Shown here: positions 41,391 to 48,948 of the stretch, one piece after another
Numbering within the stretch: position 1 is the stretch's first letter
How the letters are laid out: each line of letters begins with the position of its first letter
Origin: an uncultured Oscillospiraceae bacterium
GTDB lineage: Bacteria > Bacillota > Clostridia > Oscillospirales > Oscillospiraceae
Reading direction: 5' to 3'
Assembly (NCBI GenBank): GCA_910579965.1
Contig: CAJTWF010000007.1
Location: forward strand, 28,083-92,082
Length of the DNA: 64,000 nucleotides
The notes under the pieces: generated by a model
The model's database searches: none
Seen by the model: the letters and a program-made list of their open reading frames with translations, nothing else
What the model was told of the DNA's origin: nothing
Program-made: the position numbers and the translations under genes

Positions 41391-42503
41391 ATGCTGACAT
41401 TTGCTATTCCGTGCCTGTTTGGCCTGGAGGGCCTGGTGGGAGACGAGGTGCGGCGGCTGGGCCTGAGCGGGGTGCAGGTGGAGAACGGCCGGGTGCTGTG
41501 CCAGGGGACCATGGCGGATCTGCCCCGGCTGAACGTGAATCTGCGGTGCGGGGAGCGGGTGCTGGTGCTCCTGGCCTCCTTCCCGGCCAGGAGCTTTGAG
41601 GCCCTGTACCAGGGGACCGCCGCCGTGCCCTGGGAGGAGTTCATCCCCCGGGAGGGCCGCTTCCCGGTGAAGGGCCACGCCCTGGACTCCCAGCTCCACT
41701 CGGTGCCCGACTGCCAGAAGATCGTCAACAAGGCGGCGGCGGAGCGGCTGGGCCGGGCCTACGGCCTCCAGCGGCTGCCGGAGACCGGGGAGAAGCACCA
41801 GATCCAGTTCGCCATCCTCCGGGACCAGTGCTGCCTGTACCTGGACACCACGGGCCCGGGGCTCCACAAGCGGGGCTACCGGGCGGTGGGGGTGGAGGCC
41901 CCCCTCCGGGAGACCCTGGCGGCGGCCATGGTGCTCCTCAGCCGCTACCGGGGCCGGGATCCCTTCCGGGACCCCTTCTGCGGATCCGGCACCATCGCCA
42001 TCGAGGCGGCCCTGATCGCCAAAAACCGTGCCCCGGGCCTGGACCGGACCTTTGACGCCCAGCGGTGGGCCTGCGTGGACAGCCGGCTCTGGCTGGACGC
42101 GGCCGGGGAGGCCATGGACAGGGAGTTTGACGGCCAGTACGACATCTGGGGCGGGGACATTGACCCCAAGGCGGTGCGCATTGCCCGGGAAAACGCGGTA
42201 AAGGCGGGGGTGGAGGAGCTGGTCCGCTTTGAGACGGCGGACGCGGCCCGCCTGCGGTGCCAGGGGGAGTACGGCCAGATCGTCACCAACCCGCCCTACG
42301 GGGAGCGGATGCTGGAGAAGCAGGAGGCGGAGGCCCTGTACGCGGCCTTTGGACAGGTCTACCGGAGCATCCCCCCCAGGTGGCGGGTGCTGGTGCTGAC
42401 CAGCCACCCGGAGTTCGAGCGGTTTTTCGGGCGGAAGGCGGACAGGAAGCGGAAGCTGTACAACGGGATGATGAAGTGCGCGCTGTACCAGTTCAGCCGC
42501 TGA
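41391..42503 (+). CDS. THUMP-domain class I RNA methyltransferase (RlmL/YpsC family)
   Basis: A 370-residue N2-guanine methyltransferase. The THUMP domain is residues about 1-160. The Rossmann part has DPFCGSGTIAIEAALIA (SAM binding) and TNPPYGERM, the N-methyltransferase NPPY motif. Relatives modify 23S rRNA (G2445) or tRNA. AAAAGGAGG precedes the ATG at 41391. Convergent with pdxR; their ends overlap by 11 bases. Which RNA it modifies is not certain. Confidence 0.92.
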   Translation: MLTFAIPCLFGLEGLVGDEVRRLGLSGVQVENGRVLCQGTMADLPRLNVNLRCGERVLVLLASFPARSFEALYQGTAAVPWEEFIPREGRFPVKGHALDSQLHSVPDCQKIVNKAAAERLGRAYGLQRLPETGEKHQIQFAILRDQCCLYLDTTGPGLHKRGYRAVGVEAPLRETLAAAMVLLSRYRGRDPFRDPFCGSGTIAIEAALIAKNRAPGLDRTFDAQRWACVDSRLWLDAAGEAMDREFDGQYDIWGGDIDPKAVRIARENAVKAGVEELVRFETADAARLRCQGEYGQIVTNPPYGERMLEKQEAEALYAAFGQVYRSIPPRWRVLVLTSHPEFERFFGRKADRKRKLYNGMMKCALYQFSR

Positions 42504-43905
42504 CCGGACCGGTCCCCCACGCCCCTGCCAGGGCCTCCGCCAGCAGGGGGATCTCCCCGTCCCCCAGGGACGCGTATCCCAGCACCACCGTGTTCTCCGG
42601 GCACCGCTCCACCCGCTCCATGTAGTACCCGCTCAGGCCCCGCAGGCGGACCCCGGCCCGCCGGGCGGCCTCCACCATGGCTGCCTCCCCGGGCCCCTCC
42701 GGCAGGCTGAGCAGCAGGTGGAGCCCCGTGTGCCTTCCCCGGAGGACCACCCCGGGGAAGGCCGCCTCCAGGGCCCGGACCAGCGCCTCCATCCGCTGGC
42801 GGTAGGCCAGCCGCATCCGGGCCAGATGGCGGGTGAAGTACCCCTCCTCCAGGAACCGCCGGAGGGTCTGCTGCTCAAAGCGACTGACCGTGCTGGAGTA
42901 GCTGCCGAAGGCCCGGCGGTACGCCTCCAGCAGATCCCGGGGCAGCACCATGCAGGCAATGCGGATGCTGGGGGCCAGACTTTTGGAGAAGGTACACAGG
43001 TACACCACCGGCCCCTCCGGCCCCGCCATGCCCTGGAGGCTGGGCACGGGGCGCATGTCGAAGCGGAACTCCGCGTCGTAGTCGTCCTCCAGGATGTACC
43101 GGCCCGGCCTTCCGGCGGCCCAGCGCAGCAGCTGGGCCCGCCGGCCCACGGGCATGGTCACGCCGGTGGGGAAGTGGTGGCTGGGGGTGACATAGCACAG
43201 GCTGGCCCCGCTCTCCTCCAGCCCCGCCGGGTCCAGGCCGCTGCCGTCGATGTCCACGCACCGGCAGGGGATGCCGCTGTTCTCCAGGATGGTCCGGGGC
43301 CGGTCATAGCCCGGGTTCTCCACCGCGGCGGCCGCCCCCCGGAGCAGCTGGGCCAGCAGGCCCAGCAGATACTCCATCCCCGCCCCCACCACGATCTGGT
43401 CCGGCGTGCATGCCACCCCCCGGTAGGAGCGCAGGTAGTCCGCCAGGGCGGCGCGGAGATCCGGATCCCCCTGGCGGTGGCCGTGGCAGAGGAGCTCGCT
43501 GCCCGCGTACAGCAGCTCCTTCTGGATGCGGCCCCAGGTCCGGAAGGGGAAAAGATTGGTGTCCACCGCGCCGGTGGAGAGGTCAAACCGGGGGGCGGGA
43601 TCCGGCGCCGCCGGCTCCCCGGCGGGGGCCGGGGCGGGCCGGGGCGGCAGGGCGTCTGTGGCCTCCAGCACGAAAAACCCGCTCTTGGGCCGGGCCTCCA
43701 GGTAGCCCTCCGCCACCAGCATCTGGTAGGCCGTGTCCACCGTGTTCACCGCCACCGCCAGCTGGCCGGCCAGGCTCCGCTTTCCCGGCAGCCGGTCCCC
43801 CCGCCGCAGCCGCCCGTCCCGGATCTGCTGGATCAGGCTCTCGTAGAGCTGCTGATAGAGGGGCCGCCCGTCCCCCGGGTCCAGGCATACGGTCAGTTCC
43901 AGCAT
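42493..43905 (-). CDS. pdxR: MocR/PdxR-type regulator (GntR HTH fused to an aminotransferase fold)
   Basis: A 470-residue protein. The N-terminal GntR winged helix is residues 1-75 (PLYQQLYESLIQQIRDGRLRRGDRLPGKRSLA...NTVDTAYQMLVAEGYL); the rest is an aspartate-aminotransferase fold with YILEDDYDAEFRF (PLP Asp/Lys region) and TFSKSLAPSIRIACMV, where the Lys binds PLP. MocR regulators sense PLP and control vitamin B6 genes. The divergent neighbour is an ECF S-component, so it probably regulates that transporter. Symbol by context and family. Confidence 0.85.
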   Translation of the reverse strand: MLELTVCLDPGDGRPLYQQLYESLIQQIRDGRLRRGDRLPGKRSLAGQLAVAVNTVDTAYQMLVAEGYLEARPKSGFFVLEATDALPPRPAPAPAGEPAAPDPAPRFDLSTGAVDTNLFPFRTWGRIQKELLYAGSELLCHGHRQGDPDLRAALADYLRSYRGVACTPDQIVVGAGMEYLLGLLAQLLRGAAAAVENPGYDRPRTILENSGIPCRCVDIDGSGLDPAGLEESGASLCYVTPSHHFPTGVTMPVGRRAQLLRWAAGRPGRYILEDDYDAEFRFDMRPVPSLQGMAGPEGPVVYLCTFSKSLAPSIRIACMVLPRDLLEAYRRAFGSYSSTVSRFEQQTLRRFLEEGYFTRHLARMRLAYRQRMEALVRALEAAFPGVVLRGRHTGLHLLLSLPEGPGEAAMVEAARRAGVRLRGLSGYYMERVERCPENTVVLGYASLGDGEIPLLAEALAGAWGTGPVSG

Positions 43906-44031
43906 GGTTCTCCTCCAACTGATACCATAAAAAATTTATATTCTGACAGTTTCAATAGAGCCAGATGGGAGTATAATAGCATCATCAACAGCGGCCGTCA
44001 AGAGGGCGGCCCAGAAAAGGAGAGAACTGCC
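43906..44031. promoter_or_regulatory. divergent control region of pdxR and the ECF S-component
   Basis: TATAAT at 43972-43977 faces rightward, with only a weak -35 around 43949-43955. AT-rich DNA at 43930-43942 would serve the leftward promoter. The two gene starts are 126 bases apart, so one PdxR site can control both; no clear direct repeat was found. Confidence 0.55.
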
Positions 44032-44616
44032 ATGAATGCTTCCAGGACCCATGCCGCGCTTTTGAAGCTGTGTACCGCCGCCATGATGACGGCCATCGTG
44101 TTTGTGGGCAACTTTCTGCGGGTGACCATGCCTGTCCCCCTGGGGGGCGTGACGTCCTTCACCCTGGCCAACATCCTCTGCGCCCTGTCGGGGATTCTGC
44201 TGGGGCCCTGGTACGGCTTTATGGCCGCGGGGCTGGGCTCCTTCCTTTACGACTGCACCAACCCCGTGTACGCCATCGAGGCCCCCATCACCCTGCTGAC
44301 CAAGGGGATGTACGGCCTGGTGGCCGGCCTGGTGCTTTACTATCTGTTCAAGAACCGCAGGGAGAAGTACGGCCCCCAGGTGGCGGCCGCGTTCTGCGCG
44401 GCGGTGGGCTATATGCTGGCCTACTGCGTGAAGAATTACTTCTACAACGCCTCCATCCAGGGCCTGACGGAGCCGGTGCAGCGGTGGGCACTGGTGGTGT
44501 CCAAGATGCCGGCCACGGTGGTCAACGGCCTCATCGCCGTTATCTTCGCCCCCATTCTGGGCGTGGCGCTGATGAAGGCCCTGCGGGCGGCCCACCTGGA
44601 GCGGATACTGGGCTGA
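44032..44616 (+). CDS. ECF transporter S component, probable PdxU (vitamin B6)
   Basis: A 194-residue membrane protein with six helices; the TFSLANI-like TSFTLANILCALSGILLGPWYGF segment and the preceding Ala-rich helix are typical of ECF S-components. The family covers several vitamins; here the divergent PdxR regulator suggests pyridoxine/pyridoxal. AAAGGAG precedes the ATG at 44032. The energising ATPases and T-component are not in the window. Confidence 0.82.
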   Translation: MNASRTHAALLKLCTAAMMTAIVFVGNFLRVTMPVPLGGVTSFTLANILCALSGILLGPWYGFMAAGLGSFLYDCTNPVYAIEAPITLLTKGMYGLVAGLVLYYLFKNRREKYGPQVAAAFCAAVGYMLAYCVKNYFYNASIQGLTEPVQRWALVVSKMPATVVNGLIAVIFAPILGVALMKALRAAHLERILG

Positions 44617-44629
44617 AGAAGAAAAAGAG

Positions 44630-44667
44630 ACCTCCCGAGGACCAAACGGCTCCTCGGGAGGTTTTTT
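44630..44667 (+). terminator. terminator of the ECF S-component gene
   Basis: Perfect 12-bp stem 44630-44641/44651-44662, then six T. Confidence 0.92.
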
Positions 44668-44672
44668 GTTTG

Positions 44673-45482
44673 TCAGAGGGCCCGGTAGTGGTAGAACCGG
44701 GCGAAGTTGCGGAAGAGGACGTCCTCCAGAAGGTCCTCCGGCAGGCCCAGGGCCCTTGCCTTGGCCAGCTCCTTCTCCGGGCACCAGATGGGGTAGTCGG
44801 AGCCGAAGAACACGTGGGAGGGATCGTACTCCGCCAGAATGGGGTACAGGGGGGACTTGTCCTGCACATAGCTGAAGGAGGAGCTGATATCCGTGTACAC
44901 GTTGGGCAGCTTGGCTATGGGCCGGATCTTCTCAATATCCCAGTCCCCCCAGTTGCCCAGATGGGCGGCAATGCACCGCAGGCGGGGGAAGGTCCGGGCG
45001 ATGGGCAGCATCCGCCGGGGGCCGGAGACGTTCACCCGGGGGTCCCCCATGTGGGCAATGAGGAACATGTCCTGGCGCTCCATCTCCTCAAACATGGGGA
45101 ACAGCCGCTCGTCGTCCAGCACAAAGTGCTGGAACTCCGGGTGGAGCTTCACGCCAAAGACGCCGTTCTCCCGCATCCAGGCCAGCTCCTCCCGGAAGCC
45201 CTCGTACTCCGCGTGGAGGGTGCCGCAGGGGATGAGCTGGGGGTGCTCCCGGGCCTGGCTGAGGATATAGCGGTTGATATGCTCCACCTGATGGGCCGTG
45301 GTGGCGGCGGAGAAGACCATGGCGTAGTCGATGGAGGCCCGGCGGAGGACCTCCAGCAGCTCCCCTGTGCTGCCGTAGTGGTTGGGGGGCTCGGGGAGGT
45401 CAAAGTACTCCGCCGTGGCCACGGTGGCCTTGGCCGCGATTTTTTCCGGGAAAATGTGGGTGTGCATATCAATAACTTTCAT
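44673..45482 (-). CDS. amidohydrolase family protein
   Basis: A 269-residue metal-dependent hydrolase of the amidohydrolase_2 type (PF04909). DMHTHIF (residues 5-11) gives the first two metal His; KLHPEFQ, LIAHMGDP and FFGSDYPIW supply the other ligands. It is 57 bases downstream of the carrier gene and on the same strand, so both are likely one operon. Relatives decarboxylate or hydrolyse aromatic or cyclic substrates; the real substrate is unknown. Confidence 0.85.
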   Translation of the reverse strand: MKVIDMHTHIFPEKIAAKATVATAEYFDLPEPPNHYGSTGELLEVLRRASIDYAMVFSAATTAHQVEHINRYILSQAREHPQLIPCGTLHAEYEGFREELAWMRENGVFGVKLHPEFQHFVLDDERLFPMFEEMERQDMFLIAHMGDPRVNVSGPRRMLPIARTFPRLRCIAAHLGNWGDWDIEKIRPIAKLPNVYTDISSSFSYVQDKSPLYPILAEYDPSHVFFGSDYPIWCPEKELAKARALGLPEDLLEDVLFRNFARFYHYRAL

Positions 45483-45539
45483 GGCTGCCGCTCCTGACGT
45501 GTGATGGTGTCCCTCAGATTATAACACAGGCCCGGCGGC

Positions 45540-46922
45540 TTATAAAACGGCGGATACCGCCAAAAATCCCAGGGTAAGCAGGAAGAAAATTAGTATCAAT
45601 TTCCAGACAAATCTCAGCCACCGGTCATAGGGCACGTTTCCCAGGGCCAGTCCGCCCATGACCACCGCCGCCGTGGGGGTGACGATGTTCACCAGTCCGG
45701 AGGCGGACTGGAAGGCGGTGACGATCAGCTCCCCGCCCACGCCGGCGAACTGTCCCAGAGGAGCCACGATGGGGATGGACAGGGTGGCCAGGCCCGAGGA
45801 GGAGGGGATGAGCACGGAGAGGGGCAGGTAGATCAGGTACACCAGCACCAGGAAGGCCACGCTCCCCGTGCCCTCCAGGGCCCGCTCTCCCCAGTAGAGC
45901 ACTGTGTCGGTGATCTGGCCGCCGTCCATGAGCACGGTGATGCCCCGGCTGATGCCGATGATGAGAGCCACCCCCACCAGCTCCGAGGCTCCGGCCACGA
46001 AGGTCTCCGCCGTTTTCTCCTCTCCCAGCCCGTAGGCCAGGCCGATCACCGCCCCGCCCACGAAGAACAGTCCGCTCAGCTCCGGGAACCACCAGCTCAG
46101 GGTGGGGATGGGCAGACCGATCTCGTCAAAGGGAATCACCGCGTAGATCATCACCAGGAACACCAGGGCGAACAGGGCCAGCACCAGCTTCCGCCGCCCG
46201 TCCAGGGCCGGGATATCCCCGCCCTTTTTGGCGGTCCCGGCGGGGGCGAGCCCGGCGGTGAGGGACCGCTCCGGGTGATTGCGGACCCTGGCGGCGTAGG
46301 CCATCACGTACCAGATGGCCGCCGCGTCGAACACCACCAACATGATGATCCGCACCACCAGCCCGTCCCCCAGGCTCACCCCGGCGAAGCCGGAGGCGAT
46401 GCCTGTGGCAAAGGGGTTGACCGTGCTGGCCAGCACGCCGGCCCCGCTGCCCAGCAGCACCACGGAGATGCCCACCAGGGGGTCATATCCCGCCGCGGTG
46501 AACACGGGGATCAGAAGGGGGTAGAAGGCCATGGTCTCCTCCCACATGCCGAAGGAGGTGCCCCCCAGGCTGAAGAGGATCATCAGCACCGGGATGAGGA
46601 AGATCTCCCTGCCCCCCAGCAGCCGGACCACATTGCTCACCCCCGCGTCAATGGCCCCGGTGGCCATGACCACCCCCAGAAAGCCGCCCACCATCAGGAT
46701 GAACAGCGCCACGTCCACCGCGTCGTAGAACCCCTGGAAGGACGCCAGGATCACGTCCCCCGCCCCCTGGGGCTGCTGCTCCACGGCGTGGTAGGTGCCC
46801 GCCACCGGGGTCTCCCCCGCCCGGTCGTAGCTGCCGGCGGGGATGATCCAGGTGGCCGCCGCCACCAGCACCAGCAGCAGGAGCAGGATGGTGTACGCCG
46901 TGGGCATTCGAAAGTTTTTCAT
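45540..46922 (-). CDS. YfcC family carboxylate/amino-acid carrier
   Basis: A 460-residue membrane protein with about 12 helices. The start MPTAYTILLLLLVLVAAATWIIPAGSYDR and the internal PSSSGLATLSIPIVAPLGQFAG are hallmarks of the YfcC/DcuC-type carrier (PF03606), which moves C4-dicarboxylates or arginine/ornithine-like substrates. Two-gene unit with the amidohydrolase. The substrate is inferred to be the amidohydrolase ligand or product. Confidence 0.88.
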   Translation of the reverse strand: MKNFRMPTAYTILLLLLVLVAAATWIIPAGSYDRAGETPVAGTYHAVEQQPQGAGDVILASFQGFYDAVDVALFILMVGGFLGVVMATGAIDAGVSNVVRLLGGREIFLIPVLMILFSLGGTSFGMWEETMAFYPLLIPVFTAAGYDPLVGISVVLLGSGAGVLASTVNPFATGIASGFAGVSLGDGLVVRIIMLVVFDAAAIWYVMAYAARVRNHPERSLTAGLAPAGTAKKGGDIPALDGRRKLVLALFALVFLVMIYAVIPFDEIGLPIPTLSWWFPELSGLFFVGGAVIGLAYGLGEEKTAETFVAGASELVGVALIIGISRGITVLMDGGQITDTVLYWGERALEGTGSVAFLVLVYLIYLPLSVLIPSSSGLATLSIPIVAPLGQFAGVGGELIVTAFQSASGLVNIVTPTAAVVMGGLALGNVPYDRWLRFVWKLILIFFLLTLGFLAVSAVL

Positions 46923-46987
46923 CAGTTTTCCGCCTCCAATCCCGGGTAGTATGCGCCGGAAGGGCGGAGGACATTCCGCGATTTCGG

Positions 46988-47026
46988 AAAAAAACGCCGG
47001 CGTCCTCGAAGAAGAGGACGCCGGCG
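46988..47026 (-). terminator. terminator of the infC-rpmI-rplT operon
   Basis: Perfect 13-bp stem (46995-47007 and 47014-47026); read leftward it is followed by TTTTTTT. Confidence 0.92.
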
Positions 47027-47063
47027 CGGACGGGGCTGCGCCCCGTGTGCCTATGACGTTTTA

Positions 47064-47420
47064 TCAGGCGCAGGCCTTCTTGGCCATGTCCACCAGCTGC
47101 TTGAAGGCGGCCTCGTTGTTGACCGCCAGCTCGGAGAGCATCTTGCGGTCGATAGCCACGCCGGCGCTCTTCAGGCCGTGCATAAAGGTGGAGTAGTTCA
47201 TGCCGTTGAGCTTGCAGGCCGCGCTGATGCGGGTGATCCACAGGCGGCGGAAGTCTCTTTTCTTCAGGCGGCGGCCCGTGTACGCGTACGTCAGGGACTT
47301 CATCACCTGCTGATTGGCCATCTTGAAGTGCTTGCTCTTGGCGCCCCAGTAGCCCTTGGCCATCTTCAGGACTTTATTTCTTCTCTTGCGGGACATCATC
47401 GCGCCCTTAACTCTTGCCAT
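47064..47420 (-). CDS. rplT: ribosomal protein bL20
   Basis: The 118-residue L20, beginning [24 protein letters not shown]. It assembles early on 23S rRNA; the sequence is complete and ends in the usual KKACA-like tail. Last gene of the infC operon. In many Firmicutes L20 represses this operon through its leader. Confidence 0.98.
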   Translation of the reverse strand: MARVKGAMMSRKRRNKVLKMAKGYWGAKSKHFKMANQQVMKSLTYAYTGRRLKKRDFRRLWITRISAACKLNGMNYSTFMHGLKSAGVAIDRKMLSELAVNNEAAFKQLVDMAKKACA

Positions 47421-47453
47421 TGTAAAAGCCTCCTATCTAAAGCGTATCGTATC

Positions 47454-47651
47454 TTATTTGTAAGGGATCATCTTGCGGATAGCGGACTCGTTGGTCACGT
47501 CCGCATAGCCGCCGGCGCGCAGGCGGCGGGTACGCTTGGTATCCTTCTTGGTGAGGATGTGACTCTTAAAGGCCTTGGCACGCTTGACCTTCCCGGTCTT
47601 GGTCAGGCTAAATCTCTTCTTGGCACCGCTGTGGCTCTTCAGTTTCGGCAT
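47454..47651 (-). CDS. rpmI: ribosomal protein bL35
   Basis: 65 residues, starting [20 protein letters not shown]. Basic 50S protein. The ATG at 47651 gives the standard start; an in-frame ATG two codons upstream is also present. Between infC and rplT as in nearly all Firmicutes. Confidence 0.98.
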   Translation of the reverse strand: MPKLKSHSGAKKRFSLTKTGKVKRAKAFKSHILTKKDTKRTRRLRAGGYADVTNESAIRKMIPYK

Positions 47652-47704
47652 AATCAATTAAACTCCTTCCGTATACGTATACTTCCCTGCTGTGCATGGG
47701 TCGC

Positions 47705-48217
47705 TTACTTCTTGGGGGAGAGGAACATGGACATGTTCCGGCCCTCCAGCTTGGCGCCCTTATCGACGTTGGCAATCCCGGCGCACTGCTCTGCAAACTT
47801 GTCCAGGAGCTTCCGTCCGATGTCGGTGTGGGCCATCTCGCGGCCCCGGAACCGGACAGATACCTTGACCCGGTTGCCCTCGGACAGGAATTTCTGGGCG
47901 TTCTTCAGCTTCACGTTGAAGTCGCCCACGTCGATGCCGGGGGACATGCGGATCTCCTTGATCTCCACCACGTGCTGGTTCTTGCGGGCCTCTTTCTCCC
48001 GCTTCCCCTGCTCGAACCGGAACTTTCCATAGTCCATCAGCTTGCAAACCGGGGGCTTGGCCTGGGGGGATATCTTGACCAGATCCATGCCCTTCTCGTC
48101 AGCAATGCGCAGAGCGTCCTCGGAGGACATAATCCCCAGCTGCTCGCCGCCGCTGCCGATCAGGCGCACCTCCTTGTCGCGAATATCCTCATTTAGTTGA
48201 TGCATTACAATGCTAAT
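47705..48217 (-). CDS. infC: translation initiation factor IF-3
   Basis: 170 residues. IF-3 N-terminal domain (LNEDIRDKEVRLIGSGGEQLGI), linker and C-terminal domain (MSPGIDVGDFNVKLKNAQKFL) are complete. The best start is the AUU at 48217: AAGGAGG lies about 10 bases upstream, whereas the first ATG (48205) is about 22 bases away and would shorten the conserved start. AUU is the classical infC start, which lets IF-3 repress its own translation. Confidence 0.97.
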   Translation of the reverse strand: MSIVMHQLNEDIRDKEVRLIGSGGEQLGIMSSEDALRIADEKGMDLVKISPQAKPPVCKLMDYGKFRFEQGKREKEARKNQHVVEIKEIRMSPGIDVGDFNVKLKNAQKFLSEGNRVKVSVRFRGREMAHTDIGRKLLDKFAEQCAGIANVDKGAKLEGRNMSMFLSPKK

Positions 48218-48392
48218 AACCGAGACACCTCCTTCAACATGTTGCCCGAATACGTGACCCATAAAACAAAAGCGCGGATGCACCTGCACCCGCACGAACA
48301 AACGCGCCCCGGTCTCCCCGGGCGCTTCGTCCTATGAACCCCTTCGCTGCGCTGGAGGTGAGGCGGGCGCATCCTGCCTACTTTGTTTTCAT
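48218..48392 (-). promoter_or_regulatory. infC leader with two terminator-like hairpins
   Basis: About 175 nt of untranslated leader. Minus-strand stem GCGCCCGGGG/CCGGGGCGC (48325-48304) with GTTTGTT, then GCGGGTGCA/TGCATCCGC (48293-48273) followed by TTTTGTTTT. The second looks like a real terminator. This fits attenuation of the infC operon by L20 or IF-3, as known in Bacillus; the match to the L20 leader structure is inferred. Confidence 0.65.
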
Positions 48393-48398
48393 CTGCTT

Positions 48399-48427
48399 AC
48401 TATAGCAGACCGGACCGGCGTTGTCAA
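48399..48427 (-). promoter_or_regulatory. infC operon promoter
   Basis: Minus-strand TTGACA (48427-48422), 17-bp spacer, TATAGT (48404-48399). Confidence 0.88.
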
Positions 48428-48477
48428 GATTTTTTTCATGGAGAGACAGGGCGCGGCAGGATTCGGCTATTTTTTCC

Positions 48478-48506
48478 TTGCGGACCGTCGCTTTTTCTGA
48501 TATAAT
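48478..48506 (+). promoter_or_regulatory. promoter of the zinc-ribbon tail-anchored protein gene
   Basis: TTGCGG (48478-48483), 17-bp spacer, TATAAT (48501-48506). Divergent from the infC promoter, about 51 bases away. Confidence 0.75.
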
Positions 48507-48567
48507 GGACCAAACAAGGTATGGATCCGGCTCTGCTTCCGGTCTGTGCGTGAAAAGGAGTACAATT

Positions 48568-48858
48568 ATGTCAAAACGCTGTCCCGACTGTCACCGCCTC
48601 AACGACGACGGGCGCATCTACTGCGCCTTCTGCGGCGAGCCGCTGGACAACAATGTCCGGATGATTAAGAGCCTGGAGAAGGAGATCTCCGCCGCGCCCA
48701 GGGAGCCGGCGCAGTCCGCCCCCCGGGGGGACGGCGGCGATGATGATTACGAGTACATCCCGCCCGTGAAGACGCGGCAGAAGAAGGGCAGCGCCGTGCC
48801 CTGGCTGATCCTTCTGGCGGCGGCGGCAATCGCCCTGTGGTTTTTCCTGAGCCGGTAA
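48568..48858 (+). CDS. small zinc-ribbon protein with a C-terminal membrane helix
   Basis: A 96-residue protein: CPDC...CAFCG zinc ribbon at the N-terminus (residues 5-25), an acidic/Pro linker, and one helix at the extreme C-terminus (PWLILLAAAAIALWFFLSR). Orientation is probably cytoplasmic with a tail anchor. AAAAGGAG precedes the ATG. Function unknown. Confidence 0.8.
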   Translation: MSKRCPDCHRLNDDGRIYCAFCGEPLDNNVRMIKSLEKEISAAPREPAQSAPRGDGGDDDYEYIPPVKTRQKKGSAVPWLILLAAAAIALWFFLSR

Positions 48859-48906
48859 GACCCCCTGCGTGTGCCTGCTCCTTTTGGAGCGCAAAGCGGA
48901 ATCGGC

Positions 48907-48945
48907 AGAGGCTGCTCTCTTATAGAGAGCAGCCTCTGATTTTTT
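48907..48945 (+). terminator. terminator of the small zinc-ribbon gene
   Basis: Perfect 13-bp stem (48907-48919/48925-48937) and T-run at 48940-48945. It also lies at the end of the converging phosphoglucomutase gene. Confidence 0.9.
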
Positions 48946-48948
48946 CTC

